Shown: positions 17,177 through 26,469 of the stretch, piece by piece
Layout of the letters: every line of letters starts with the position of its first letter
Numbering within the stretch: position 1 is the stretch's first letter
DNA from: Klebsiella sp. RHBSTW-00484
Lineage (GTDB): Bacteria > Pseudomonadota > Gammaproteobacteria > Enterobacterales > Enterobacteriaceae
Assembly (NCBI RefSeq): GCF_013705725.1
Contig: NZ_CP055481.1
Location: forward strand, 4,216,001 to 4,280,000
Direction of reading: 5' to 3'
Length of the DNA: 64,000 nt
Notes under the pieces: model-generated
Told to the model about the DNA's origin: nothing
The model's input: the letters and a program-made list of their open reading frames with translations, nothing else
The model's database searches: none
Position numbers and translations under genes: made by a program

Positions 17177-19129
17177 TTACTTGCCTTTAATTTCGTACAG
17201 CGGTGTCTGACCTGCTACAACCTTACCGGTTGCCTGAATAACCAGCGCGCTGTAGTCGTCGCTGTTGCTGCACACCACCGGGCTAATCATGGAACGCGCA
17301 TTAGCATTCAGGAATTCAAGATCCAGTTCCAGAATCGGCTGGCCTGCTTTCACTTCAGCCCCCTCTTCCACCAGACGTTTAAAACCCTGACCGTTAAGCG
17401 CGACGGTATCAATACCCATGTGGACAACAATTTCCGCGCCATTTTCAGTTTCCAGGCAGAACGCATGGTTGGTGTTAAAGATCTTCACCACCGTGCCTGC
17501 AGCCGGAGCAACAACAATCTTGTCCGTCGGTTTCACCGCCACGCCGTCGCCGACGGCTTTGCTGGCAAACGCTTCGTCCGGAACCTGCTCCAGAGCCACA
17601 ATGTCACCGGTAATTGGCGAAACCAGCGCTTCCACGGTTTTTGCATTCGCCACGGCCTGTGGTTTAGCAACTGATGCAACAGGTGCGCTATGAGCAGAAG
17701 AGGCAGACGTCGCCGCAACCGGGCCACGCGCAACCACTTTCTTCATTTCATCACCAACGGATTCAGCTTTCGCACCCACGATAACCTGAATGGTCTGTTT
17801 GTTCAGTTTAACCACACCCGAAGCGCCCAGGCGTTTACAGGCCGCATCGTTAACCAGTGCAGAGTCTGCAACGGTCAGACGCAGACGAGTAATACACGCA
17901 TCAATCGCTTTCAGGTTATCCGTACCGCCAACCGCAGCAATGTAGTTGGTCGCCAGTTGAGTCAAGCCTTCTTCGGTATTGCTGTTTGCTTCTTCAGTCA
18001 CCACGTCATCGGTTTTATCTTCACGACCCGGCGTTTTCAGGTTGAACATACGGATAACCGCACTGAACAGCAGGAAGTAAATGACGAAGAACACCACGCC
18101 CATAACAATCAGCATCCAGACGTTTTTACTGGCTGCTGGCAGGCTGTACATCAGAACATAGTCGATAGCACCTGCGGAGAAGGAGAAGCCCGCGTGGATG
18201 CCCAGCGCTGTCGCAACGAACAGGCTGATACCGGTCAGGATGGCGTGCAGGAGATACAGCAACGGCGCCAGGAACATGAACAGGAATTCCAGCGGCTCGG
18301 TGACACCGGTCAGGAATGCGGTAATTGCGACAGACAGCAGCATACCGCCGACCATTGGACGACGCTCTTTAGGGGCCGCGAAGTACATCGCCAGCGCAGC
18401 ACCCGGCAGACCGAACATCATGATCGGGAAGAAGCCGGACATGAACATCCCCGCCGTGCCGTCACCCGCGTAGAAGCGGTTGATGTCGCCGTGGAATACC
18501 GCACCTGCGGCGTTAGTGAATTCACCAATCTGGAACCAGGCAATGGTGTTCAGAACCTGATGCAGACCGGTTGGGATCAGCAGACGGTTGATGAAACCGA
18601 AGATACCAGAACCCAGCGCACCAGCGCCGACGATCCATTCTCCGCCTGCATGAATGGCGTTCTGCACCGGCGGCCATACATAACCGAAGATAGCCGCCAG
18701 CACCAGACAGAAGAAGCCGGTAGCGATTGGTACAAAGCGTTTGCCACCAAAGAAGCTCAGGAAGTCAGGCAGTTTGATGCCAGACCAGCGGTTGTAAGTC
18801 GCACCCGCCACCAGACCAGTAATAATACCCGCCAGGACACCCATGTTAATAGCAGGGTTAATGGTGACCATCGCTTTGGTCAGGACGAAGTAACCTACTG
18901 CACCGGCCAGCGCTGCTGCACCCGCGCTGTCTTTAGACCAGCTGGAGGCAACACCGATAGCAAAAATCAGCGCCAGGTTATCAAAGATTGACCCGCCCGC
19001 CTGTGCAATGAACGGTATGTTAAGCAGATCGGGCTGACCGAATCGCAGCAGCAGCGCGGCGACTGGCAGCACTGCAATAGGGAGTTGTAACGCCCTACCG
19101 AGTCGCTGAAAAAAACCTAAAATATTCAT
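17177..19129 (-). CDS. nagE: N-acetylglucosamine PTS permease EIICBA
   Basis: 650 residues with domains in order IIC (membrane, about 1-370), IIB (about 390-470, phospho-Cys in AIDACITRLRL) and IIA (about 500-650, phospho-His in VVHMGIDTV). It imports GlcNAc across the inner membrane while phosphorylating it at C6 to GlcNAc-6-P, the NagA substrate. An Ala/Ser/Val-rich linker joins IIB to IIA. Divergent from nagBACD; the shared 313-base gap carries NagC and CRP sites. Confidence 0.97.
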   Translation of the reverse strand: MNILGFFQRLGRALQLPIAVLPVAALLLRFGQPDLLNIPFIAQAGGSIFDNLALIFAIGVASSWSKDSAGAAALAGAVGYFVLTKAMVTINPAINMGVLAGIITGLVAGATYNRWSGIKLPDFLSFFGGKRFVPIATGFFCLVLAAIFGYVWPPVQNAIHAGGEWIVGAGALGSGIFGFINRLLIPTGLHQVLNTIAWFQIGEFTNAAGAVFHGDINRFYAGDGTAGMFMSGFFPIMMFGLPGAALAMYFAAPKERRPMVGGMLLSVAITAFLTGVTEPLEFLFMFLAPLLYLLHAILTGISLFVATALGIHAGFSFSAGAIDYVLMYSLPAASKNVWMLIVMGVVFFVIYFLLFSAVIRMFNLKTPGREDKTDDVVTEEANSNTEEGLTQLATNYIAAVGGTDNLKAIDACITRLRLTVADSALVNDAACKRLGASGVVKLNKQTIQVIVGAKAESVGDEMKKVVARGPVAATSASSAHSAPVASVAKPQAVANAKTVEALVSPITGDIVALEQVPDEAFASKAVGDGVAVKPTDKIVVAPAAGTVVKIFNTNHAFCLETENGAEIVVHMGIDTVALNGQGFKRLVEEGAEVKAGQPILELDLEFLNANARSMISPVVCSNSDDYSALVIQATGKVVAGQTPLYEIKGK

Positions 19130-19228
19130 CTTATTCCCCCTATGAGACCCCGATAAGGCTCATTCAAAGCCACTTTATTATTGTGTAACTTGGTTAAATT
19201 TTTAACTTACCTGCAAAGTGTCTGAAAA

Positions 19229-19251
19229 ATTAATTCGTCTCGCAAATTAAA
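19229..19251. promoter_or_regulatory. NagC operator, nagE side
   Basis: ATTAATTCGTCTCGCAAATT followed by AAA closely matches the E. coli nagE operator as I recall it. About 95 bases separate its centre from the nagB-side operator, a spacing suited to NagC loop repression of the divergent promoters. Confidence 0.8.
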
Positions 19252-19262
19252 TGGGCATTTTT

Positions 19263-19278
19263 TGTGACAATAGTCACC
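19263..19278. promoter_or_regulatory. CRP site in nagE-nagB intergenic region
   Basis: TGTGACAATAGTCACC: TGTGA and TCACC arms with 6-base spacer, nearly consensus. Lies between the two NagC boxes, where E. coli has the CRP site activating both nagE and nagB. Confidence 0.8.
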
Positions 19279-19323
19279 AAATATCGTATTCACCCCCGCC
19301 TTTTACTGGCTAACAACGAAAAC

Positions 19324-19347
19324 TTATTTTATCATTCAAAAAATCAA
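19324..19347. promoter_or_regulatory. NagC operator, nagB side
   Basis: An AT-rich box, TTATTTTATCATTCAAAAAA then TCAA, resembling the E. coli nagB operator. About 95 bases upstream of the nagB ATG. Confidence 0.72.
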
Positions 19348-19442
19348 CGCGGATTGACCCCAGCCGACGCAGTTACTGCAATACTCTTAATAGTATGCTG
19401 GCGCCAATCCGCCTGGTTCTAATTTAACTATAGAGGTGAACA

Positions 19443-20243
19443 ATGAGACTGATCCCCCTGGTAACAGCTGAGCAAGTCGGTAAATGGGCTGCCCGCCACA
19501 TCGTTAATCGCATCAATGCGTTCAATCCTACGGCGGATCGTCCGTTTGTACTGGGTCTGCCAACCGGCGGCACCCCGCTGACGGCTTACAAAGCGCTGGT
19601 TGAGATGCACAAAGCAGGCCAGGTCAGCTTTAAGCATGTCGTCACTTTTAACATGGATGAGTATGTTGGTCTGCCGAAAGAGCATCCGGAAAGCTATCAT
19701 AGCTTTATGCACCGCAACTTCTTTGATCACGTTGATATTCTGGCAGAAAACATTAACCTGCTGAATGGTAATGCGCCTGATATCGATGCTGAATGCCGTC
19801 GTTATGAAGAAAAAATTCGTTCTTACGGCAAAATCAACCTGTTCATGGGCGGCGTGGGTAACGATGGTCATATCGCTTTTAACGAACCGGCCTCTTCCCT
19901 GGCGTCTCGTACCCGTATTAAAACCCTGACCCACGATACCCGTATAGCAAACTCCCGCTTCTTCGACGGCGATGTCGATCAGGTGCCTAAATACGCGCTA
20001 ACCGTTGGCGTAGGTACTCTGCTCGATGCAGAAGAAGTGATGATTCTGGTGTTGGGGGGTCAGAAAGCGCTGGCGCTGCAGGCAGCGGTTGAAGGCAACG
20101 TTAACCATATGTGGACCATTACCTGTCTGCAACTACACCCGAAAGCGGTTGTGGTCTGCGACGAGCCGTCTACGATGGAACTGAAAGTTAAGACCTTGAA
20201 ATATTTCAACGAATTAGAAGCTGAAAACATCAAAGGTCTGTAA
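19443..20243 (+). CDS. nagB: glucosamine-6-phosphate deaminase
   Basis: 266 residues. Converts glucosamine-6-P to fructose-6-P plus ammonia, the last step of amino-sugar catabolism. Conserved [11 protein letters not shown] phosphate loop, NMDEYVGL with catalytic Asp, [16 protein letters not shown] with catalytic His, and the allosteric GlcNAc-6-P residues of the E. coli enzyme fold. AGAGGTGAA precedes the ATG. First gene of nagBACD. Confidence 0.98.
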   Translation: MRLIPLVTAEQVGKWAARHIVNRINAFNPTADRPFVLGLPTGGTPLTAYKALVEMHKAGQVSFKHVVTFNMDEYVGLPKEHPESYHSFMHRNFFDHVDILAENINLLNGNAPDIDAECRRYEEKIRSYGKINLFMGGVGNDGHIAFNEPASSLASRTRIKTLTHDTRIANSRFFDGDVDQVPKYALTVGVGTLLDAEEVMILVLGGQKALALQAAVEGNVNHMWTITCLQLHPKAVVVCDEPSTMELKVKTLKYFNELEAENIKGL

Positions 20244-20303
20244 TGTAGTCTCGTCCCGCGGCCGCCCCCGCGGGACAACCATTTTTGACAACCGGGGGTC
20301 GTA

Positions 20304-21452
20304 ATGTATGCATTAACCCAAGGCCGGATTTATACCGGTCATGAAATTCTGGATGACCATGCGATCGTTATCGCCAATGGCCTTATCGAACGTATCTGTC
20401 CGCTGACTGATTTACCCACCGGGATTGAACAACGCTCGGTTGATGGCGCCATTCTTGCTCCCGGTTTTATCGACGTACAGCTGAACGGCTGCGGCGGCGT
20501 GCAGTTTAACGACACACCCGATGCCGTCACCGTTGAAACGCTGGAAATTATGCAGGAGGCTAACCAGCGCTCCGGCTGCACCAGCTACTTACCCACGCTC
20601 ATTACAGCCAGCGATGACCTGATGAAACAGGGCGTACGCGTAATGCGCGAATATCTGCAAAAGTATCCGAACCAGGCTCTGGGCCTGCATCTCGAAGGTC
20701 CGTGGCTGAACATTGTTAAGAAAGGCACGCATAACCCAGACTACGTGCGTAAACCTGATGCCGCGCTGGTCGACTTTCTGTGCGAAAACGCAGATGTGAT
20801 TACCAAACTCACGCTCGCCCCAGAGCGGGTTGAGCCAGAAGTGATCCGCAAGCTGGTCGCTGCAGGTATTATCGTTTCCGCGGGTCATTCCAACGCCACG
20901 CTGAAAGAAGCGAAAATCGGCTTCCGTTCTGGCATTACTTTCGCCACCCATCTGTTTAACGCGATGCCTTATATTACCGGCCGCGAGCCGGGTCTGGCGG
21001 GCGCGATTTTCGATGAACCGGATATTTACTGCGGCATTATCGTAGATGGTCTACATGTCGATTACGCCAACGTCCGTCTCGCTAAGCGCCTGAAAGGCGA
21101 CAAACTGTGCCTCGTGACCGACGCAACAGCGCCGGCAGGTGCCAATATTGAACAGTTCATTTTTGCTGGTAAAACAATATACTACCGGAATGGATTGTGC
21201 GTGGATGAAAACGGCACCCTCAGCGGTTCTTCGCTGACCATGATTGAAGGGGTACGTAACCTCGTCGAACATTGCGGCATAGCGCTGGACGAAGTGTTGC
21301 GTATGGCAACCCTCTATCCTGCTCGCGCGATTGGCGTGGACAAACAATTAGGCAGCATTGCTCCGGGGATGGTCGCTAACCTGACCGCATTCACCCGCGA
21401 TTATAAAATCACCAAGACCATCGTTAATGGTAACGAGGTCGTCACTGAGTAA
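20304..21452 (+). CDS. nagA: N-acetylglucosamine-6-phosphate deacetylase
   Basis: 382 residues, amidohydrolase superfamily. Removes acetate from GlcNAc-6-P to give glucosamine-6-P. Metal and catalytic residues lie in HLEGPWL, AGHSNA, HLFNAM and [10 protein letters not shown] (catalytic Asp). 60 bases after nagB. It also recycles cell-wall-derived GlcNAc-6-P. Confidence 0.98.
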   Translation: MYALTQGRIYTGHEILDDHAIVIANGLIERICPLTDLPTGIEQRSVDGAILAPGFIDVQLNGCGGVQFNDTPDAVTVETLEIMQEANQRSGCTSYLPTLITASDDLMKQGVRVMREYLQKYPNQALGLHLEGPWLNIVKKGTHNPDYVRKPDAALVDFLCENADVITKLTLAPERVEPEVIRKLVAAGIIVSAGHSNATLKEAKIGFRSGITFATHLFNAMPYITGREPGLAGAIFDEPDIYCGIIVDGLHVDYANVRLAKRLKGDKLCLVTDATAPAGANIEQFIFAGKTIYYRNGLCVDENGTLSGSSLTMIEGVRNLVEHCGIALDEVLRMATLYPARAIGVDKQLGSIAPGMVANLTAFTRDYKITKTIVNGNEVVTE

Positions 21453-21460
21453 GTAAAAGT

Positions 21461-22681
21461 ATGACAGCAGGCGGACAGGCTCAAATTGGTAACGTCGATC
21501 TCGTAAAACAGCTGAACAGCGCGGCCGTCTATCGGTTGATTGATCAGCACGGCCCAATCTCGCGTATTCAGATTGCGGAACAAAGCCAGCTTGCCCCTGC
21601 CAGCGTAACCAAAATTACGCGTCAACTGATTGAACGCGGCCTGATCAAAGAAGTCGATCAGCAGGCCTCCACCGGGGGCCGCCGCGCGATCTCGATTATT
21701 GCCGAAACCCGCAATTTCCACGCAATTGGCGTGCGCCTTGGCCGCTATGACGCCACCCTGACGCTGTATGATTTAAGCAGCAAAACCCTCGAAGAAGAGC
21801 ACTACCCACTTCCGGAAAGAACCCAGGAAACTCTGGAGCATGCGCTGCTGAATATCATCGCCTCCTTTATGGAAGGCTGCCAGCGTAAAATCCGTGAGCT
21901 GATTGCTATCTCGGTCATTCTACCGGGCCTGGTTGACCCTGAAAGTGGCGTTATTCGCTATATGCCCCATATTCAGGTTGAAAACTGGGGGTTAGTTGAG
22001 GCGCTGGAAGCACGTTTTAAACTAACCTGCTTCGTTGGTCATGATATCCGAAGTCTCGCGCTGGCAGAGCACTATTTTGGTGCCAGTCATGATTGCGAGG
22101 ACTCCATTTTAGTGCGAGTACACCGCGGGACCGGTGCGGGAATTATTTCCAATGGTCGTACCTTTATCGGCCGCAATGGCAACGTTGGTGAAATCGGACA
22201 TATCCAAGTCGATCCGCTGGGCGAGCGCTGCCACTGCGGTAACTTTGGCTGTCTGGAAACTATTGCTGCCAATGCAGCCATCGAGCATCGCGTTCGTCAT
22301 TTACTGGAACAGGGCTATCAGAGCAAAATTTCAATAGATGACTGCACCATTAAAACTATCTGTAAAGCGGCGAATAAAGGTGATGCGCTGGCCTGTGAAG
22401 TTATCGAACATGTCGGTCGCCATCTGGGTAAAACCATCGCCATTGCGATTAACCTGTTTAATCCGCAAAAAGTGGTCATTGCCGGTGAAATCGTCGAAGC
22501 GGAAAAAGTCCTGCTGCCAGCGATTGAAAGCTGCATCAATAATCAGGCGCTAAAGGCATTTCGTAAAAATCTGCCAGTGGTGCGATCCACTCTCGATCAT
22601 CGCTCAGCGATCGGCGCTTTTGCTCTGGTCAAGCGCGCGATGCTCAATGGGATCCTGCTCCAGCATTTGCTGGAAAGTTAA
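21461..22681 (+). CDS. nagC: NagC, GlcNAc-6-P-responsive ROK-family repressor
   Basis: 406 residues. N-terminal helix-turn-helix (ISRIQIAEQSQLAPASVTKITRQL) and ROK domain with the zinc motif CHCGNFGCLE (about residues 257-266) plus GHIQ histidine. Binds operators at nagE/nagB and activates or represses glm and chb/chiP genes; GlcNAc-6-P releases it. 8 bases after nagA. Its probable targets nagE, nagB and chiP all lie within this window. Confidence 0.97.
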   Translation: MTAGGQAQIGNVDLVKQLNSAAVYRLIDQHGPISRIQIAEQSQLAPASVTKITRQLIERGLIKEVDQQASTGGRRAISIIAETRNFHAIGVRLGRYDATLTLYDLSSKTLEEEHYPLPERTQETLEHALLNIIASFMEGCQRKIRELIAISVILPGLVDPESGVIRYMPHIQVENWGLVEALEARFKLTCFVGHDIRSLALAEHYFGASHDCEDSILVRVHRGTGAGIISNGRTFIGRNGNVGEIGHIQVDPLGERCHCGNFGCLETIAANAAIEHRVRHLLEQGYQSKISIDDCTIKTICKAANKGDALACEVIEHVGRHLGKTIAIAINLFNPQKVVIAGEIVEAEKVLLPAIESCINNQALKAFRKNLPVVRSTLDHRSAIGAFALVKRAMLNGILLQHLLES

Positions 22682-22726
22682 AGCCGCTTTATAGTTTCGC
22701 CTTTCTCCAACGATGTCGGACTGTCC

Positions 22727-23479
22727 ATGACCATTCAAAACGTAATTTGTGATATTGACGGCGTGCTGATGCACGACAATGTGGCTGTGCCGGGCGCCGC
22801 TGAATTTATCAAGCGCATTCTCGAAAAAGAGATGCCGCTGGTGATGCTGACCAACTACCCTTCACAAACCGGTCAGGATCTGGCGAACCGCTTTGCGACT
22901 GCGGGAATTGATGTACCCGATACCGCCTTTTATACCTCAGCCATGGCTACGGCGGATTTTCTGCGTCGCCAGGAAGGCAAGAAAGCCTACGTGGTGGGTG
23001 AAGGCGCGCTGATCCATGAACTGTATAAAGCCGGCTTTACCATCACCGACGTCAACCCTGACTTCGTTATCGTCGGCGAAACCCGATCCTTTAACTGGGA
23101 GATGATGCATAAAGCCGCTTTTTTTGTCGCTAACGGTGCGCGCTTTATCGCCACCAACCCGGATACTCACGGTCGCGGCTATTATCCTGCCTGCGGTGCG
23201 CTGTGCGCCGGCATCGAGAAAATCTCAGGCCGTCAGCCGTTCTATGTCGGCAAACCCAGCCCGTGGATTATCCGTTCAGCGCTAAACAAAATGCAGGCGC
23301 ACTCTGAGCAAACAGTCATCGTCGGCGATAACTTGCGCACGGATATTCTGGCAGGCTTTCAGGCGGGCCTGGAAACCATTCTGGTGCTTTCTGGGATCGC
23401 CACGCTCGACGATATCGACAGCATGCCATTCCGACCGTCATGGATTTACCCCTCCGTCGCAGAAATTGATATTTTCTGA
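22727..23479 (+). CDS. nagD: ribonucleotide monophosphatase NagD/UmpH (HAD family)
   Basis: 250 residues, HAD-like phosphatase. Motif I CDIDGVLMH (nucleophile Asp), motif II TNYPS, Lys in KPSPWII, motif IV VGDNLRTDI. Type II cap. In E. coli it dephosphorylates UMP and GMP and guards pyrimidine levels. It sits in the nag operon without a clear amino-sugar role. 45 bases after nagC. Confidence 0.96.
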   Translation: MTIQNVICDIDGVLMHDNVAVPGAAEFIKRILEKEMPLVMLTNYPSQTGQDLANRFATAGIDVPDTAFYTSAMATADFLRRQEGKKAYVVGEGALIHELYKAGFTITDVNPDFVIVGETRSFNWEMMHKAAFFVANGARFIATNPDTHGRGYYPACGALCAGIEKISGRQPFYVGKPSPWIIRSALNKMQAHSEQTVIVGDNLRTDILAGFQAGLETILVLSGIATLDDIDSMPFRPSWIYPSVAEIDIF

Positions 23480-23483
23480 TCAA

Positions 23484-23513
23484 AACCACGTCCCCGGGCG
23501 TGGTTCTTCATTT
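23484..23513 (+). terminator. possible nagD terminator
   Basis: AACCACG, GC-rich loop, CGTGGTT followed by a weak, interrupted T-rich tract. It closes the nag operon before the asnB promoter region (23514-23758). That 245-base stretch is AT-rich and shows no gene. Confidence 0.6.
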
Positions 23514-23758
23514 CTAAGCGACAAAAAAAACACCTTCCTCTAATAAAAATGCATTATTACTAAACATTCATCAATAAAATCGCTCAAAACATAATCTTTT
23601 TTCATTATTCAGCAATAGTAGTTGCATTATTTCTTTTCTCGACCGTAAACCCCTTGCGCGCCCCGCTCCTTTGCGGCATTTTCTTAAGCATGCACTGAGG
23701 CTTCGCAATAAGACGCAGCCTGCACAACATCAAACAAGACAGGGTAACGGAGAAGGCT

Positions 23759-25420
23759 ATGTGTTCAATTTTTGGCGTACTGGATATTAAAACTGACGCG
23801 GTCGAACTGCGTAAAAAGGCACTGGAACTTTCCCGCCTGATGCGCCACCGCGGTCCGGACTGGTCCGGTGTTTACGCATGCGATAAAGCCATTCTGGCGC
23901 ATGAGCGTCTGTCTATCGTTGATGTTAACGCTGGTGCGCAGCCGCTATACAATGCCCAAAAAACTCACGCTCTGGCCGTCAATGGTGAAATCTACAACCA
24001 CCAGGCGCTGCGCGCAGAATACGGCGATCGCTATGAATTCCAGACCGGTTCAGACTGTGAAGTCATCCTGGCGCTGTATCAGGAAAAAGGGCCGGACTTC
24101 CTGGACGACCTGCAGGGGATGTTTGCATTCGCCCTGTATGACAGCGAACAAGACGCGTATCTGATTGGCCGCGACCATATCGGGATCATCCCGCTGTATA
24201 TGGGTCATGACGAGCACGGCAACTTCTACGTCGCTTCAGAAATGAAAGCACTGGTTCCGGTCTGCCGCACCATTAAAGAGTTCCCAGCGGGCAGTTACCT
24301 GTGGAGCAAAGATGGCGAAATCCGCCAGTATTATCAGCGTGACTGGTTCGATTATGACGCGGTCAAAGACAACGTTACTGATAAAAATGAACTGCGTCAG
24401 GCGCTGGAAGAATCGGTAAAAAGCCACCTGATGTCCGATGTTCCTTACGGTGTACTGCTGTCCGGCGGCCTTGATTCATCCGTTATTTCCGCTATCACCA
24501 AAAAATATGCTGCTCGCCGCGTTGAAGATCAGGAAAAATCAGAAGCCTGGTGGCCGCAGCTTCACTCCTTCGCCGTGGGCCTGGAAGGCGCACCTGACCT
24601 GAAAGCTGCGCAGGAAGTCGCTAACCATCTGGGTACTGTGCATCACGAGATCCACTTTACCGTACAGGAAGGTTTAGACGCGATTCGCGATGTTATCTAT
24701 CACATCGAAACCTACGATGTGACCACCATTCGCGCTTCAACACCAATGTATCTGATGTCACGTAAAATCAAAGCGATGGGCATCAAGATGGTACTGTCCG
24801 GCGAAGGTTCTGATGAAGTGTTTGGCGGCTACCTCTATTTCCATAAAGCACCAAACGCCAAAGAATTGCATGAAGAGACCGTGCGTAAGCTGCAGGCGCT
24901 GCATATGTTTGACTGCGCCCGCGCCAACAAAGCGATGTCAGCCTGGGGCGTTGAAGCACGCGTACCGTTCCTGGATAAGAAGTTCCTCGACGTGGCAATG
25001 CGCATTAACCCGCAGGATAAAATGTGCGGCAACGGCAAAATGGAAAAACATGTTCTGCGTGAATGTTTTGAATCCTACCTGCCGGCAAGCGTCGCCTGGC
25101 GCCAGAAAGAGCAGTTTTCTGACGGTGTAGGTTACAGCTGGATCGATACGCTCAAAGAAGTCGCGGCAGAACAGATTTCCGATCAGCAGCTGGAAACGGC
25201 CAGCTTCCGTTTCCCGTACAACACCCCATCGTCAAAAGAAGCGTATCTGTATCGTGAGATCTTTGAAGAATTATTCCCGGTACCCAGCGCTGCGGAATGT
25301 GTCCCCGGTGGCCCGTCCGTTGCCTGTTCTTCAGCGAAAGCAATTGAGTGGGATGAGTCGTTCAAAACGATGAACGATCCATCAGGACGCGCAGTCGGCG
25401 TGCACCAGTCGGCTTACTAA
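23759..25420 (+). CDS. asnB: asparagine synthase B (glutamine-hydrolysing)
   Basis: 553 residues. N-terminal class II glutamine amidotransferase (Cys2 nucleophile exposed after Met removal, MCSIFGV) and C-terminal ATP-pyrophosphatase synthetase domain with SGGLDSS. It makes asparagine from aspartate, ATP and glutamine. ACGGAGAAGG precedes the ATG. Stand-alone gene between nagD and the tRNA cluster; strong terminator after it. Confidence 0.98.
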   Translation: MCSIFGVLDIKTDAVELRKKALELSRLMRHRGPDWSGVYACDKAILAHERLSIVDVNAGAQPLYNAQKTHALAVNGEIYNHQALRAEYGDRYEFQTGSDCEVILALYQEKGPDFLDDLQGMFAFALYDSEQDAYLIGRDHIGIIPLYMGHDEHGNFYVASEMKALVPVCRTIKEFPAGSYLWSKDGEIRQYYQRDWFDYDAVKDNVTDKNELRQALEESVKSHLMSDVPYGVLLSGGLDSSVISAITKKYAARRVEDQEKSEAWWPQLHSFAVGLEGAPDLKAAQEVANHLGTVHHEIHFTVQEGLDAIRDVIYHIETYDVTTIRASTPMYLMSRKIKAMGIKMVLSGEGSDEVFGGYLYFHKAPNAKELHEETVRKLQALHMFDCARANKAMSAWGVEARVPFLDKKFLDVAMRINPQDKMCGNGKMEKHVLRECFESYLPASVAWRQKEQFSDGVGYSWIDTLKEVAAEQISDQQLETASFRFPYNTPSSKEAYLYREIFEELFPVPSAAECVPGGPSVACSSAKAIEWDESFKTMNDPSGRAVGVHQSAY

Positions 25421-25436
25421 ATAACCATCAATATCT

Positions 25437-25467
25437 AAAACGGATCCTACGGGGTCCGTTTTTTTAT
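25437..25467 (+). terminator. asnB terminator
   Basis: ACGGATCC, short loop, GGGTCCGT followed by a seven-T run. Rho-independent. Confidence 0.9.
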
Positions 25468-25581
25468 GCCTTATGCAAATCATTAAAAACGATAAATAAC
25501 CAATAATTGCCGATTATTACACCACGCTGTTCGCAACCTAACCAAACAGTCGTTTTCAGCCCATTTTCGATGAAAAAGGGG

Positions 25582-25610
25582 TTGACGCTTTAAGGCTCAA
25601 TACGCATAAT
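25582..25610 (+). promoter_or_regulatory. sigma-70 promoter of the tRNA operon
   Basis: -35 TTGACG, 17-base spacer, -10 CATAAT, then a GC-rich discriminator GCGCCCC, typical of stable-RNA promoters under stringent control. Transcription would begin about 30 bases before the first tRNA. Confidence 0.85.
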
Positions 25611-25649
25611 GCGCCCCGCAACGCCGATAAGGTAACGCGAAAAAAAGAT

Positions 25650-25726
25650 GGCTACGTAGCTCAGCTGGTTAGAGCACATCACTCATAATGATGGGGTCAC
25701 AGGTTCAAATCCCGTCGTAGCCACCA
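25650..25726 (+). tRNA. metT: tRNA-Met (CAT), elongator
   Basis: 77 nt, encoded CCA, anticodon CAT at 25684-25686 and complete cloverleaf. It lacks the initiator C1:A72 mismatch (starts GGCTACG), so it is the elongator. It differs from metU by one T-loop base (TTCAAAT here, TTCGAAT in metU). Confidence 0.95.
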
Positions 25727-25732
25727 TATTTT

Positions 25733-25817
25733 GCGGGAGTGGCGAAATTGGTAGACGCACCAGATTTAGGTTCTGGCGCCGCAAGGTGTGCGAGTTCAAG
25801 TCTCGCCTCCCGCACCA
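25733..25817 (+). tRNA. leuW: tRNA-Leu (TAG)
   Basis: 85 nt with long variable arm (class II), encoded CCA, anticodon TAG at 25767-25769; reads CUN codons. Confidence 0.96.
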
Positions 25818-25852
25818 TTTACTCTTTCGCGTTGCAAGTAAAAGTTTTTTGT

Positions 25853-25927
25853 TGGGGTATCGCCAAGCGGTAAGGCACCGGTTTTTGATACCGGCATTCC
25901 CTGGTTCGAATCCAGGTACCCCAGCCA
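25853..25927 (+). tRNA. glnU: tRNA-Gln (TTG)
   Basis: 75 nt, starts with the unpaired-type U1 typical of tRNA-Gln (TGGGGTAT), encoded CCA, anticodon TTG at 25885-25887. Identical to glnW. Confidence 0.96.
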
Positions 25928-25963
25928 TATTTCTTCGATGTTTGCGGTTCACCGCGACGGTAT

Positions 25964-26038
25964 TGGGGTATCGCCAAGCGGTAAGGCACCGGTTTTTGAT
26001 ACCGGCATTCCCTGGTTCGAATCCAGGTACCCCAGCCA
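25964..26038 (+). tRNA. glnW: tRNA-Gln (TTG)
   Basis: 75 nt, exact copy of the preceding tRNA-Gln(TTG); anticodon 25996-25998; encoded CCA. Confidence 0.96.
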
Positions 26039-26060
26039 TCGAAGAATATGATAAGATTTT

Positions 26061-26137
26061 GGCTACGTAGCTCAGCTGGTTAGAGCACATCACTCATAAT
26101 GATGGGGTCACAGGTTCGAATCCCGTCGTAGCCACCA
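26061..26137 (+). tRNA. metU: tRNA-Met (CAT), elongator
   Basis: 77 nt, anticodon CAT at 26095-26097, encoded CCA; same as metT except for the usual G in the T-loop. Confidence 0.95.
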
Positions 26138-26181
26138 TACAAGGACTTATTGATTTAGTTCGATAAATCCAAAAAAATTGT

Positions 26182-26256
26182 TGGGGTATCGCCAAGCGGT
26201 AAGGCTCTGGTTTCTGATACCAGCATTCCGAGGTTCGAATCCTCGTACCCCAGCCA
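26182..26256 (+). tRNA. glnV: tRNA-Gln (CTG)
   Basis: 75 nt, anticodon CTG at 26214-26216, encoded CCA. In E. coli this gene yields the supE amber suppressor; here the wild-type anticodon is present. Confidence 0.96.
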
Positions 26257-26291
26257 ATTTAAAAAGTCGCTCACATAGTGGGCGCACCCGT

Positions 26292-26366
26292 TGGGGTATC
26301 GCCAAGCGGTAAGGCTCTGGTTTCTGATACCAGCATTCCGAGGTTCGAATCCTCGTACCCCAGCCA
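26292..26366 (+). tRNA. glnX: tRNA-Gln (CTG)
   Basis: 75 nt, exact copy of glnV; anticodon CTG at 26324-26326; last gene of the seven-tRNA operon. Confidence 0.96.
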
Positions 26367-26374
26367 CTTAATAG

Positions 26375-26403
26375 CAAAAAGCTCGCTTCGGCGGGCTTTT
26401 TGC
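26375..26403 (+). terminator. tRNA operon terminator
   Basis: AAAAGCTCGC, loop TTCG, GCGGGCTTTTT: a compact hairpin with U-run directly after glnX. Confidence 0.85.
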
Positions 26404-26469
26404 TTTCTGGCGTTTACATCACACACATCATTTCGTCGCCCGGCTCAGCACAAGCCGGGAACGTCTTGT

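Noticed and set aside
17690-18991. 433-codon open frame antisense to nagE
   Set aside because: Lies fully opposite nagE; its translation is rich in Arg, Gln, His and Thr as expected for an antisense shadow. No ribosome site, motif or signal found.
25650-26366. tRNA cluster as a prophage or island attachment site
   Set aside because: No integrase gene and no direct repeat of a tRNA 3' end beyond the cluster; flanks are conserved backbone (asnB, ubiF). The repeated tRNA copies explain the internal repeats.
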